A DNA stretch of 64,000 nucleotides, taken from a virus. The stretch covers positions 1 to 64,000 of the IMG/VR virus record IMGVR_UViG_3300005747_000263; one strand, written 5' to 3'. The translations under genes and the position numbers were made by a program. Under the pieces are notes generated by a model. That model saw nothing but the letters and a program-made list of their open reading frames with translations. It did no database searches and was not told the origin of the DNA. The number at the start of each line of letters is the position of its first letter. Position 1 is the first letter of the stretch. Positions 42,133 through 51,990 of this stretch are shown here, one piece after another.

Positions 42133-44972
42133 TGACGTTCATTTACTACGATGTATATCTAGCAGGGAGTCTTGTCGAACACTCTGATTTACAGTTCTCT
42201 ACGCCACCAAAGAATCCTAAAGATATACCTGTTGCATCCTTTAAGATTCCTAATCGAGTAACTAGCTCCGGCAGTGTGTATTCGGGGTTGAGTTCTGGGT
42301 CTTCAGTATTAATTTATGATGACCAAGGGACTCTTGTGTTTGACGGAGTAGTTGATTCCCGTAAATTCCTATTGGGGGAGCGAGACTCGACTGTAAAAAT
42401 TACTGCTGTTAATCGTCAATATAAAAAGCTGTCTAACTTTATTTGCGATTCATATGATTTCTTAGAGAGCAATGATGATTACGGTGTCACTATTAATCCT
42501 TGGGAGTATAAAATTCTTAGGTCCACAGACCCTTCGCACCCCGTTGAGAATTTAACGCTCATTGGACCGCCTGTATTTGGATTCAATCAGGCCGATGTTG
42601 CCAAAGCTATTATTGGTGAGAAACTATTATTTTCTCACGATTTTACTAGCAACGAGTATTTATTGCCAGTCACAACTGCTACTGAGACTTCGTATTTAAA
42701 TACCGCTAGGAATCCCGCAATCGACGGTGGAGCCCAAACTACTCCTCGTTTACAATTGATGCCGAACGGGAATGGTGTATACCGCACAAGCGGTAGTGTA
42801 GAGTCTGTTCCGTTTATGAACGGAGACCCGCACATTGACGCAATGGGTAATATTACTTCTGCCACGATTCGCGTGTATGGTGTAGTTCCTTCTGGCTGTA
42901 GTTTTACTGTCGATGTATGTCGCAATGGTGGAACAACTTTTGGTGACGATAATGAGGACTTTATTGGCGGAGATTATGCATCGAGAGACTATTCCACTGG
43001 CGTAATTAGCGCGACGAGCGGTAATGGTGTAGAACAAATTCTCGTATACGACGACGTATACGGCAATTCTCACGACACCGGACTTAACGAGGTAAGCTAT
43101 ACTTACTGGGAAGGCACCACTAGCTTTAGTGGCAAAGCTGCCGGTAATAGTTTGGCATACAAGATTAACATGACGGGGAATGGTAGTACTACTGCCTATC
43201 TCGAATACGTTGTGATTGATGCAGTAACTGTTAGCGACACCGGCATTAACGCTGGTACGGTTGATGTCTACGACGGAGACCCCGCACTATCTACTAGTAC
43301 TTTCTTTGAAGGAGACTTTGTTTCTAAGAATCGACTAGAAGCTCTCGGGGATTTACGACTCAGTACATTGAAAGACGATGTGCTAGAGCACTTCTGGAAT
43401 GTGTGGATTGACATTGATGGTGATTTACATTTCAAGGAAACTCGGGGTTCAGTAATTGGTACTACGTTTTCTTTTGCCAACATGAATCTCGATGATTTAG
43501 ATTATCAGTTCGACGACAATGATATCTGGCATAAATGTGTTGCATATGGCGCCGGTAGTGGTAAGTATCGAACTCGTATCGTTAGTAGTGCCGAATTTAC
43601 CAATGGCGGGTTGAGTTCTGCTAGCACTAAGGCTACTTACGGAGACCTCGCGAAAGTGGGTAAGTATGAGGACGGAAATGCTAGCACTGCTAGTCAGTTA
43701 CTGAGGAAGGCGCGAGCCGTCTTTAAGTTACATCAAACTCCGTTCGAGACTCTTTCCGTTAAAAAAGGTATTGTTATTACGGATAGTATTCCCTTTGATA
43801 TTGGAGATACTATTACCGTTAATGTTCCCCAGTTAGGGATTAATAAGTCATTCCCGGTTGAGGATTTAGTTATTAGTGAATCTGGAGACGGGGGTGTGAC
43901 CGTGGCTCCCGTCCTCGGAGAGCCCCTTGGTTCACTCGCCAACGCCATTGCTAGCATTGGGGGTAGTACGCAGAACATTCACGTTGTTAGACAGGCTAGC
44001 GGCTCCCAGACGGGTGCTACTGGGTCTGGTACGTATTTCACTAATCAGATTAATGGTGTGTATACTTTTGGACTGAGTGATACATACAATATCGATAAAG
44101 TATTCCTAAAGGCTATCACCGTTCCTTATGACATTACTTCTACGGGTGCCGGTGCTGCCGTAGCATTAGATGCTTCTGGTGCAAATGATACGTCAGAAAC
44201 AGTTGCTACTAGTTCCAAATTTTATGAGCCGGGTTATTTTATTGATGCGGATACATTGCCCGAATCATGGTTCCTCGATGTACCCGCAGCAGTTAATGGC
44301 GACTTTGCGGGAGCAGTTGTATCTTTTACAATCGCTAACCACTCGGGCGCATCCCGCAACTATACTTACACCATTACTAATGATACGCAAGCAACTACAT
44401 TAGAAACGGGGTCTACCGGCGGTATTGCGAATTTAGAGACTGAAGTATTCAATTTTAACTACGTATATCCCGATGTTGAAGAAGGAGACCGAGTAAGGAT
44501 TACTCTTGGTGGTCCACTTATCGGTACGAGCATGGATTCTAGAGACAATTGGACGAATTGTCAAATGACTATTCAATCTTCATCTAGTCACTTTCACGAG
44601 GGGGGGACGCATGAGCATCCGCCTCGCTTTGGTATTTGGGCGTTTAATGGTGACGACGGAGACGGAGACATTAGTCCCGGCACGGGAACGCCCCCTGTCT
44701 TTGCGTCCAACATCAATATCTACGTAGACCCCGATGACGATATTACACCAAATGTCGGGTCACAATTACCTATAACATTCGGGGACCCCAGTCAATCTAG
44801 TGAAATGGATGAAATTGATATTACTGCATTTTTGAGCAGACAAGATAACGGTAAAATTGTAGATGGTATGCATAAAATCATCGTTAACAGTTCTACTGTT
44901 TCGGGGAATAATACGAGCGGTTTAGGTAAAGTACAGTTTGTTGTGTACGATAAAAGGAGGACTAGTGAATAA
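42132..44972 (+). CDS. baseplate hub / tail-tip protein, 946 aa
   Basis: The ATG overlaps the tape-measure stop (TAATG). Residues 1-150 (YYDVYLAGSLVEHSDLQFST, GTLVFDGVVDSRKFLLGERD) and 425-590 (HFWNVWIDIDGDLHFKETR, IPFDIGDTITVNVPQLG) match the split hub fold of gp27-like tail proteins that follow tape measures. Residues 190-420 form a beta domain, perhaps carbohydrate-binding. The last 300 residues (SSSHFHEGGTHEHPPRF) resemble tail-tip appendages with His-rich metal sites. Confidence 0.75.
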   Translation: MTFIYYDVYLAGSLVEHSDLQFSTPPKNPKDIPVASFKIPNRVTSSGSVYSGLSSGSSVLIYDDQGTLVFDGVVDSRKFLLGERDSTVKITAVNRQYKKLSNFICDSYDFLESNDDYGVTINPWEYKILRSTDPSHPVENLTLIGPPVFGFNQADVAKAIIGEKLLFSHDFTSNEYLLPVTTATETSYLNTARNPAIDGGAQTTPRLQLMPNGNGVYRTSGSVESVPFMNGDPHIDAMGNITSATIRVYGVVPSGCSFTVDVCRNGGTTFGDDNEDFIGGDYASRDYSTGVISATSGNGVEQILVYDDVYGNSHDTGLNEVSYTYWEGTTSFSGKAAGNSLAYKINMTGNGSTTAYLEYVVIDAVTVSDTGINAGTVDVYDGDPALSTSTFFEGDFVSKNRLEALGDLRLSTLKDDVLEHFWNVWIDIDGDLHFKETRGSVIGTTFSFANMNLDDLDYQFDDNDIWHKCVAYGAGSGKYRTRIVSSAEFTNGGLSSASTKATYGDLAKVGKYEDGNASTASQLLRKARAVFKLHQTPFETLSVKKGIVITDSIPFDIGDTITVNVPQLGINKSFPVEDLVISESGDGGVTVAPVLGEPLGSLANAIASIGGSTQNIHVVRQASGSQTGATGSGTYFTNQINGVYTFGLSDTYNIDKVFLKAITVPYDITSTGAGAAVALDASGANDTSETVATSSKFYEPGYFIDADTLPESWFLDVPAAVNGDFAGAVVSFTIANHSGASRNYTYTITNDTQATTLETGSTGGIANLETEVFNFNYVYPDVEEGDRVRITLGGPLIGTSMDSRDNWTNCQMTIQSSSSHFHEGGTHEHPPRFGIWAFNGDDGDGDISPGTGTPPVFASNINIYVDPDDDITPNVGSQLPITFGDPSQSSEMDEIDITAFLSRQDNGKIVDGMHKIIVNSSTVSGNNTSGLGKVQFVVYDKRRTSE

Positions 44973-47900
44973 TGGGTAATGGACTAAATGATACGTTAAC
45001 TATTAACGGTATTACATACGGCGGATTAGATTCCAGGTATTCTCCTCGGATTCGAAATGCAGCAGACACTAATATGTGGGGTCACAGAATCCCAGTTAAT
45101 GACGGTGCGGTTGACCATTTTGCAACACTGAATGGTGAGGGTTTCATCTATGATAAAGATGGTATTTTATACTACGCCAGAACTAAGGATAGTGATTACC
45201 AAGTTTATGATTTAACCGCCAGCGGGGGCGGGGGTGGTTCCAATACCCTCGACATCGATGCAGACATTGGTTCTGGAGAAATTGATTTATCTAGCGAGAC
45301 GCTACTGGTGCAGGGGGGTACCGGCATTGACACCCAAATGTCGGGCAACACTTTAACTATTACTGCAACCGGGGGAGGTGGTGGCGGTTCCATGAATTCG
45401 TTCTTTATGAGAGACGACGGGACCCCCACTACTCTAGAAATCGACAATGCAAAATATGTCCAATTCCTCGGTGCATTCGATATCGACGTAAACTGGACAG
45501 ATACCGACAATGGCACCACAGGAGACCCGTACAAGTTAACATTTAGCGGTGTCGGTTTGCTACCCAGAGATGGCGTTCGCCCCATGACGGGCACTTTAGA
45601 CATGGATGGTAATGCTATCTCGGACATTCATTACTTACAAACCGAGGATAGAATTAGCGACTTGGTTGGAGTGGGCACTGGGGGTCGTTTATACACTATC
45701 GATTTAGACGGAAGGCTGCGATATGTACATAATACATATGATTCGGGCACACAGCAGTTAGTAGCGTTTGTGGATGAACTCATTACAGACCATGGAGCAT
45801 TGGACGGATTAACCGATGACGACCACACGCAATACTTACTAGCCACTGGAACTAGAGCATTAACTGGCGACTTACAATTAGGCGATAACGATATCATCGA
45901 TGTCGCAAGAATCTCTTCATCTACATCATTTACTGCTTCCGACGAATACATTGACTTTGCCGGACCCGGTAGTTACATGGTAATTAATGCCGGTAACAAC
46001 ACGGGTCTTAAGTTAATTCATAACAATGTAACACAACTTACGCTTGATACGGATTCAATCATTATTGCCCCTGATATTTTCCCAAGCACGAATAAAATCG
46101 AGATAGGTGCTAATACACTCGAATTAGTCGCGGCCAACACTAAGATTGATATGTTGGGTAATGATATCTTAAACACTGTTGACGGCGGCGGTTATTATCA
46201 AGTTAAGTTCGGTTCGACGGACGCCATTAAGTTTACTCATTCTATCACTACTACCACAGTGAGCACTGATTCGGCCGACATTAAGTATGAAGATGCTCAA
46301 CACTTAATGTTTATCGAGCAGGGTGGCGACCCGACTAACGGGGCCGATACGGGGTATATGTACACTAAACAGGCTGGTAGTGGGTACACTGAACTCTATT
46401 ACATGAATAGTAATGGAGATTCATTCCAGCTTACACCAAATACTACTTCGACCGGAATTAACATCGAAGACAATAACAGTCTTGAAACTGGATTGTTTAG
46501 TACATTGGATTTCACTTCTAGTACTGGCGTAGTTATGCAGGTTAACCCTTCGGGGTCTGAAGCAGTTGTTCTCGCTAGTCTGGACCTCACACACAGTCGT
46601 AATAAAGACCACGATGCACTTCACGTGTATTCTGGAGCAGGATTAACTAATGGTGGTAATGAAACTATAAACGCAGATATTACTCTTAACGTAGGTGCAG
46701 GTGAGGGTATTGTTGTAAATGCAGACGATGTTGCTCTTGACCCGGATATAGCGGGAAATGCGCTTATTTACACTGCAGGGACTTTGGATGTTAACCCCGA
46801 TACAACTACCATTGAGATAAATGGTAATGCGTTAAGAGTTAAGGATTTAGGCATTTCTACAGCTAAACTTGCCGACGTTTCCGTGACAACCGGTAAACTG
46901 GCGAATTTAGCAGTTAACGAAAGTAAGATTGCGGGTGGTGCAGTTACTGGCATTAAGATTGCAACTAACACTATTACTGCTAATAATATTGCCACAAACG
47001 CGGTCGGCGCATCAGAATTAGCAGACAATGCTGTAGATACTAATGCAATCGTTGATGTTGCAGTAACTAGCGGTAAACTCGCTAACGGCTCGGTGCTGAA
47101 TACTAAACTAAGTGACATGGCTACCTCTACCCTAAAGGGTAGAGTTACTGCCGGTACTGGGGACCCTGAAGATTTAACTGGCACACAAGCAACTACACTC
47201 CTCGACACGTTTACTAGTTCTTTAAAAGGTCTTGTACCCGGGTCTGGTGGCGGTACTACTAATTTCCTACGAGCAGATGGTTCTTGGGCGGCTCCTTCCG
47301 GTGGCGGTGGCGGCGGTACGATGGATGACTGGGTGGTACAAGACTCTGGTGCAGACACTCGAACAATTGGCGATGGCGCAACTCTTATCTTTACCGGCAC
47401 TGGCGATGGAAACACTGTAACCACAGACTTAACTGGTGCAGGACCATTCACTCTCACCGTTGACGTAGACAACACGGATAAGGGTTCTTCCCAGAACATT
47501 TTCAAAACCATTGACCCTTCTTCGGGAACCAATATTACTGCGTCGAGTAACTCCGACACGGTGTTCATTAACGGTAGTGGTGGTATCACTGTTACCGGTT
47601 CTGGCAGTACACTCACCATTGATGGTACTGGTGCTGGCGGCGGTGCAGACAACTTGGGTAATCACACTGCTACTCAAGAACTCAACATGGCCACTTACAA
47701 CATTTATTTCTCCGACGACACAGGTGTTAAGTACATTAGTGATGGCTCCACTGGAACACCGCTAGGTACAGACAACTATATTAAGTTCGATAAAGGGGCT
47801 TCCGACCACATACGGATTAACGGGGACGGTTACATTACTTTCTCTGCCGGTGGTAATAGTGTAATGAATCTAGATGCTAATGCGTTAACACTTTTGAATG

Positions 47901-48346
47901 GACTATATGTTAACTTGAATAGTGGAACCTTGTATAACACAGGATACATAACTAATAAAGTTCCGGCTCTTACCCCTGGTAACAGTGATGAATACATCCA
48001 GTTCTCGGGCAACGACATCAAATACAACGCTTCCGGTAGTCATCTTTTCTATGACACTGGTACATTAATGTTACATTTACAGGATAACTCTGGTGTCACT
48101 GAACAAATTACAACGAAGAATCGTGAAGCTGCTCTTGACTGGTGGGAGATTCAAATTAAGGCTTCTACAGCGTTCCGGTGTGAAACTACCGGTACTGCAC
48201 CAGAAATTTCTTTCTTTGGTGTTACACCTGTGGCTAAACAGGCCGCCATTAGCGACCCGAGTGGCGGGGTGACTATTGATTCTCAAGCCAGAACTGCAAT
48301 CAATGCAATTATTGACGCATTGCAAGCATACGGATTACTTGCATGA
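44972..48346 (+). CDS. tail fibre / receptor-binding protein, 1124 aa
   Basis: Fibre-like with many short beta repeats: LDGLTDDDHTQYLLATGT near 278 is a widespread fibre trimer motif, and poly-Gly hinges lie at about 88, 135 and 780. The unit KLADVSVTTGKLANLAVNESKI recurs. The C-terminus has ISFFGVTPVAKQAAISDPSG then a helix ending LQAYGLLA, a common tip domain in phage fibres. Likely the side or tip fibre that binds the host. Confidence 0.8.
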   Translation: MGNGLNDTLTINGITYGGLDSRYSPRIRNAADTNMWGHRIPVNDGAVDHFATLNGEGFIYDKDGILYYARTKDSDYQVYDLTASGGGGGSNTLDIDADIGSGEIDLSSETLLVQGGTGIDTQMSGNTLTITATGGGGGGSMNSFFMRDDGTPTTLEIDNAKYVQFLGAFDIDVNWTDTDNGTTGDPYKLTFSGVGLLPRDGVRPMTGTLDMDGNAISDIHYLQTEDRISDLVGVGTGGRLYTIDLDGRLRYVHNTYDSGTQQLVAFVDELITDHGALDGLTDDDHTQYLLATGTRALTGDLQLGDNDIIDVARISSSTSFTASDEYIDFAGPGSYMVINAGNNTGLKLIHNNVTQLTLDTDSIIIAPDIFPSTNKIEIGANTLELVAANTKIDMLGNDILNTVDGGGYYQVKFGSTDAIKFTHSITTTTVSTDSADIKYEDAQHLMFIEQGGDPTNGADTGYMYTKQAGSGYTELYYMNSNGDSFQLTPNTTSTGINIEDNNSLETGLFSTLDFTSSTGVVMQVNPSGSEAVVLASLDLTHSRNKDHDALHVYSGAGLTNGGNETINADITLNVGAGEGIVVNADDVALDPDIAGNALIYTAGTLDVNPDTTTIEINGNALRVKDLGISTAKLADVSVTTGKLANLAVNESKIAGGAVTGIKIATNTITANNIATNAVGASELADNAVDTNAIVDVAVTSGKLANGSVLNTKLSDMATSTLKGRVTAGTGDPEDLTGTQATTLLDTFTSSLKGLVPGSGGGTTNFLRADGSWAAPSGGGGGGTMDDWVVQDSGADTRTIGDGATLIFTGTGDGNTVTTDLTGAGPFTLTVDVDNTDKGSSQNIFKTIDPSSGTNITASSNSDTVFINGSGGITVTGSGSTLTIDGTGAGGGADNLGNHTATQELNMATYNIYFSDDTGVKYISDGSTGTPLGTDNYIKFDKGASDHIRINGDGYITFSAGGNSVMNLDANALTLLNGLYVNLNSGTLYNTGYITNKVPALTPGNSDEYIQFSGNDIKYNASGSHLFYDTGTLMLHLQDNSGVTEQITTKNREAALDWWEIQIKASTAFRCETTGTAPEISFFGVTPVAKQAAISDPSGGVTIDSQARTAINAIIDALQAYGLLA

Positions 48347-48369
48347 TAAATAGTTTAACATATAATATT

Positions 48370-48415
48370 GAAGAAGGTAATACTTCTTCCGTCAACAATG
48401 TTGACGGCTATTTTT
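48370..48415 (+). terminator. tandem hairpins, Rho-independent terminator
   Basis: Two adjacent stems: GAAGAAG/CTTCTTC (48370-48389) and CCGTCAAC/GTTGACGG with loop AAT (48389-48407). The second is followed by CTATTTTT. The second hairpin and T-run make a standard terminator after the fibre gene. Confidence 0.75.
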
Positions 48416-48428
48416 CGGAGGAACAAAT

Positions 48429-48608
48429 ATGACTAAAGAAAAGCTTTTACAAGATTTTGCCCAAGAATTGATTACGATTATCAATGCGTCCCACAGAGAC
48501 ATGAATGTTCAGTATGAACTACTCATGCGCCGTCTGAAAGACTTGGACGAAGAATCTGAGCCCGAAGAGGCTGCTGCTAAAGTTACTAAACCAAAAACTA
48601 CTAAGTGA
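48429..48608 (+). CDS. small helical protein, 59 aa
   Basis: Starts after a GGAGG site (CGGAGGAACAAAT). Reads MTKEKLLQDFAQELITIIN, helical, with an acidic then Lys/Thr-rich end (TKPKTTK). Perhaps a fibre chaperone or adaptor, unproven. It lies just after the terminator. Confidence 0.65.
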   Translation: MTKEKLLQDFAQELITIINASHRDMNVQYELLMRRLKDLDEESEPEEAAAKVTKPKTTK

Positions 48609-48618
48609 GTGAGTATTC

Positions 48619-49074
48619 GTGACGGACTTCTTTATTGAATCTTTGCAAATTAATGACGCCAACGTCGGCGTCGTAATTACTGAGACATCTCAGGTGCAAT
48701 CATTCGTTAACAGTTCGACCACGAGAAATAGACAGACCAGACAAGTAGTCCATCCGCTGGGTATGGAAGCTCCAAGCGTGAGTATTAAATTCACTTTGTA
48801 TGCAGATTCATACGCCAACTTAGTATCTAAGGATAACGACATGGAGACTGTACTGTTAACTCAGGTATCGTCTGGTATTCCATTGCGAGTAAGAACTAGT
48901 GACGTTCCAATTTACTTATCTCATAAAGATATCTTCCTCGTTCTGGAGTCTCCTTCATTTATGAGTAAAAGTGACTTTGGGGGTCACGCGGTTGAATACA
49001 CTTTAACGGGTAAACTTCACGGTATCAGTAATGTTGATGGCGGAGATATTGACCCGTTAGACCCGTGGGCGTAA
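48619..49074 (+). CDS. tail protein, member 1 of a paralogous pair, 151 aa
   Basis: The start is GTG at 48619. Reads MTDFFIESLQINDANVGVVI and ends HGISNVDGGDIDPLDPWA. The next gene shares the plan (SLQIN/DLQLN start, IPLRVRT/IPIRIRT middle, GIS-N-GG-IDP-PW end). A beta-rich tail or baseplate component. Confidence 0.7.
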   Translation: MTDFFIESLQINDANVGVVITETSQVQSFVNSSTTRNRQTRQVVHPLGMEAPSVSIKFTLYADSYANLVSKDNDMETVLLTQVSSGIPLRVRTSDVPIYLSHKDIFLVLESPSFMSKSDFGGHAVEYTLTGKLHGISNVDGGDIDPLDPWA

Positions 49075-49077
49075 TAC

Positions 49078-49605
49078 ATGGTTGACGTTTACTTTAATGA
49101 TTTACAATTGAATGCTGCTGGCATAGAATGTAATATCCCCGATGTTAAGCGTAGTAAATCATTTAGTAATCGTTCACACGTATTTGTAGACAGTAGTAAT
49201 TACAGAACATATCCCATTAGCGCTGAGTCTACAAGTATTGACTTAGAAATTGTTCTACGAACTACTAGTGGTGTATGGACTGATTTACTCGACATGGAGA
49301 AATTAATTTTCGATGAATGTACGCGTCAAGCGTCAGAGAAAATTCCTATTCGTATTAGAACTACAACTAATACGTATTTAAATAAGAATGACTATTTTGT
49401 CTTCTTAGAAGACGTTAATTACCGACGCGTCGGTACTGACGGCGTACACCATTTAGTTATTAAACTGAATGGTTTAGTTTACGGTATCAGCACCGCCAAC
49501 GGCGGTACAATTGACCCGACGAATCCTTGGAATGAAGTTGCACCGACACCGGCTTTCGGTATCGGCACTAACATTATTGGTTCCACACTCATAGGCGGAG
49601 ATTAA
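49078..49605 (+). CDS. tail protein, member 2 of a paralogous pair, 175 aa
   Basis: Paralogue of the previous gene (VDVYFNDLQLNAAGIECNI start; KIPIRIRTTTNTYLNKNDYF; GISTANGGTIDPTNPWN), with about 25 extra residues (FGIGTNIIGSTLIGGD) at the end. It may attach fibres to the tail tip. Confidence 0.7.
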   Translation: MVDVYFNDLQLNAAGIECNIPDVKRSKSFSNRSHVFVDSSNYRTYPISAESTSIDLEIVLRTTSGVWTDLLDMEKLIFDECTRQASEKIPIRIRTTTNTYLNKNDYFVFLEDVNYRRVGTDGVHHLVIKLNGLVYGISTANGGTIDPTNPWNEVAPTPAFGIGTNIIGSTLIGGD

Positions 49606-49606
49606 A

Positions 49607-51985
49607 ATGGCATATCCCACCACTATTGCATCGTTTTCCCAAACGGAATTTAAGAAAGCCAGTAACCTAGCATCTAGCACTGCCGCTGCTAACTACAGTA
49701 GTAGCGCAACTGCTATTGCGGTAAATAACGCTTCAAACCTTACGGTTTGGCCGAGTGATAACTTTGTTATTTATAACCAAGATACTGATGAATTAATTTT
49801 CTGCTCTAGTCGGTCTGGTAATAACTTAACTGTTGTTCGTAACCATGGTGGCAATGGTGCCGCCGCAATTACATCTGGCGATACGTTAAGTGTGGTTTGG
49901 GATGCCGCTACTTATGAGCACATGTGTAATGAAATCATTAACATTGAAACTGCTCTGGGAACCAATTTCGATGCAACCGATTTCTTTGATAAAACCGTCG
50001 ATGATACCGACGATATTACCGAGAGTGCCACTCGGTTATTCTTTACTACCGCAGAGCAAGCTAAATTAGCTGGCATTGAAGCCGGTGCGACCGCCGACCA
50101 GACGGCGGCAGACATTAGGGGATTGGGATTCTTCGATGTAACGAACGACGGCACGGGTAGTGGCTTAGATGCCGATACAGTCGATGGCATTGAGGCTGCA
50201 GCATTCCTTCGTTCCGATACGGCGGATAATGCGGCAGGAATCATTACTTTCGATAACGGTTTAAAAACAGATACTATCAGTGAAGATACTCCCGACACGG
50301 GAGTTACGATTGACGGCTTACTCATTAAAGATGGAGAAGCGGATTTATCGACGGTTGCTAAGCAACTTAAGAGTGCAACTACAGATGTGGACATTAGCGC
50401 TTCTGCCGCACCGACGGTTGGTCAAGTTTTAACTGCAATCAATAGTACTAGTGCTAGTTGGCAAACTTTCGGAGCCACTAGTCAGAGTGTTACACCTAAT
50501 AGTCAGACTGGTACTACATACACTGTTGTCAACGATGACAACGGTAAATTAATCTCGTTTAATAATGCGTCTGACATTGCGGTCACATTGCCCGACGCTG
50601 CAGGTACGGGATTCGATAACGGATGGTATGCTTTCGTTCAAAATACTGGCGTGGGAACTGTAACTATTACTCCTACGACTAGCACCATTGATGGTGCGGC
50701 AACGCTAGTATTAACTACCGACCAAGGTGCATTGATTGCATCGGACGGGACTAATTACTTTAGTGAAAGGGGAACTGGTGGTCTAGACATTGATGGTTTA
50801 GACCTGGATGCTTCTCCCGGTTCCGACGACTTCATTGTATTTTACGATACTACAGAGGGAGTTAATAATAAAGCTGCTCCCGGAGATATTTCGCCACTAA
50901 TTGACCACGATGTCACTACGAACTTTGTAGCAGACGAACACATTGCTCACAGTGGCGTGGATATTACTGCCGGTGCAGGATTAACTGGTGGCGGTGACAT
51001 TACTGCTACGCGCACTCTTGATGTGGGAGCCGGAACTGGTATTACAGTTAATGCCAATGATGTAGCCGTAGACCAATCGTTTAGTCCAACTTGGACTGGA
51101 ACTCACGACTTTACGGGCGCAACGATTACTGTCCCAACTCCTACCGCATCTTCACAGGCTACTACTAAAGATTACGTAGACGGTTTAGTCGAAGGTCTCA
51201 AGGGTAAGGGTCTTGTCGTTGCAGTTAGCGATTCAAACATTGCTTCATTAAGTGGTACAACTACTATTGATTCTGTTTCTGTCGTCGCCGAAGATGTTGT
51301 TTTATTGACTGGTCAAACTACGGCTAGCGAGAATGGTTCTTGGGTTGTTAAGGCTGGCGCTTGGGTTAGACCCGATAACTTTGATGTGGGGGTGAGTGCT
51401 TCTACTGCATTCTGGCTGTGTGACGAGGGTACTAATTACGCAGATACTCGCTGGTGGTGTACTAACAATGTCGGTAGCGATGTTGTTGATACCGATAACT
51501 TAACGATTGTTCGATTTAGTGGTGCTGCCGAGATTACTGCGGGTTCGGGGTTAAGTAAGAGCGGTAACACTGTTGACTTGGATTTCCCCGGCTTAACTGC
51601 TGAAACTACTCCCGTCACGGGGGATTTACTCGCAATTTATGATACCGTGGGGACGGCGCATAAGAAACTCGACTGGGAGGACGCCACCACTCCTGCGGTT
51701 CCCGCCGAAGAGACTGGTGCTTTCACAATTGGCGACGCTGAACATAACAGTGTCATTCGCGCTTCTGGTACATTTACAATCACATTAGACCATTCCGCAG
51801 GGAGCGACCCACCCAGGACGGGTTTCAACTGTGTCATCATTAACACGGGCACTGGTACCCTAACGTTCTCTTCTACTGATACCATTAACAGTGTGGATGC
51901 GGCTGTGACTCACTTGACGCAGTACGGCCAAATCGGTGCCTTCTACGATGGTGCTGAATGGTACATTAGCGGCCAATTGGAGTAA
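49607..51985 (+). CDS. tail fibre protein, 792 aa
   Basis: Standard fibre motifs: KLAGIEAGATADQTAADIRG near 150, DADTVDGIEAAAFLRSDTA near 182, and ATTKDYVDGLVEGLKGKGLV near 515 preceding a domain with LSGTTTIDSV and TASENGSWVVKAG seen in many phage fibres. The C-terminal 100 residues are a beta tip domain. Host recognition is likely. Confidence 0.8.
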   Translation: MAYPTTIASFSQTEFKKASNLASSTAAANYSSSATAIAVNNASNLTVWPSDNFVIYNQDTDELIFCSSRSGNNLTVVRNHGGNGAAAITSGDTLSVVWDAATYEHMCNEIINIETALGTNFDATDFFDKTVDDTDDITESATRLFFTTAEQAKLAGIEAGATADQTAADIRGLGFFDVTNDGTGSGLDADTVDGIEAAAFLRSDTADNAAGIITFDNGLKTDTISEDTPDTGVTIDGLLIKDGEADLSTVAKQLKSATTDVDISASAAPTVGQVLTAINSTSASWQTFGATSQSVTPNSQTGTTYTVVNDDNGKLISFNNASDIAVTLPDAAGTGFDNGWYAFVQNTGVGTVTITPTTSTIDGAATLVLTTDQGALIASDGTNYFSERGTGGLDIDGLDLDASPGSDDFIVFYDTTEGVNNKAAPGDISPLIDHDVTTNFVADEHIAHSGVDITAGAGLTGGGDITATRTLDVGAGTGITVNANDVAVDQSFSPTWTGTHDFTGATITVPTPTASSQATTKDYVDGLVEGLKGKGLVVAVSDSNIASLSGTTTIDSVSVVAEDVVLLTGQTTASENGSWVVKAGAWVRPDNFDVGVSASTAFWLCDEGTNYADTRWWCTNNVGSDVVDTDNLTIVRFSGAAEITAGSGLSKSGNTVDLDFPGLTAETTPVTGDLLAIYDTVGTAHKKLDWEDATTPAVPAEETGAFTIGDAEHNSVIRASGTFTITLDHSAGSDPPRTGFNCVIINTGTGTLTFSSTDTINSVDAAVTHLTQYGQIGAFYDGAEWYISGQLE

Positions 51986-51990
51986 TCATT

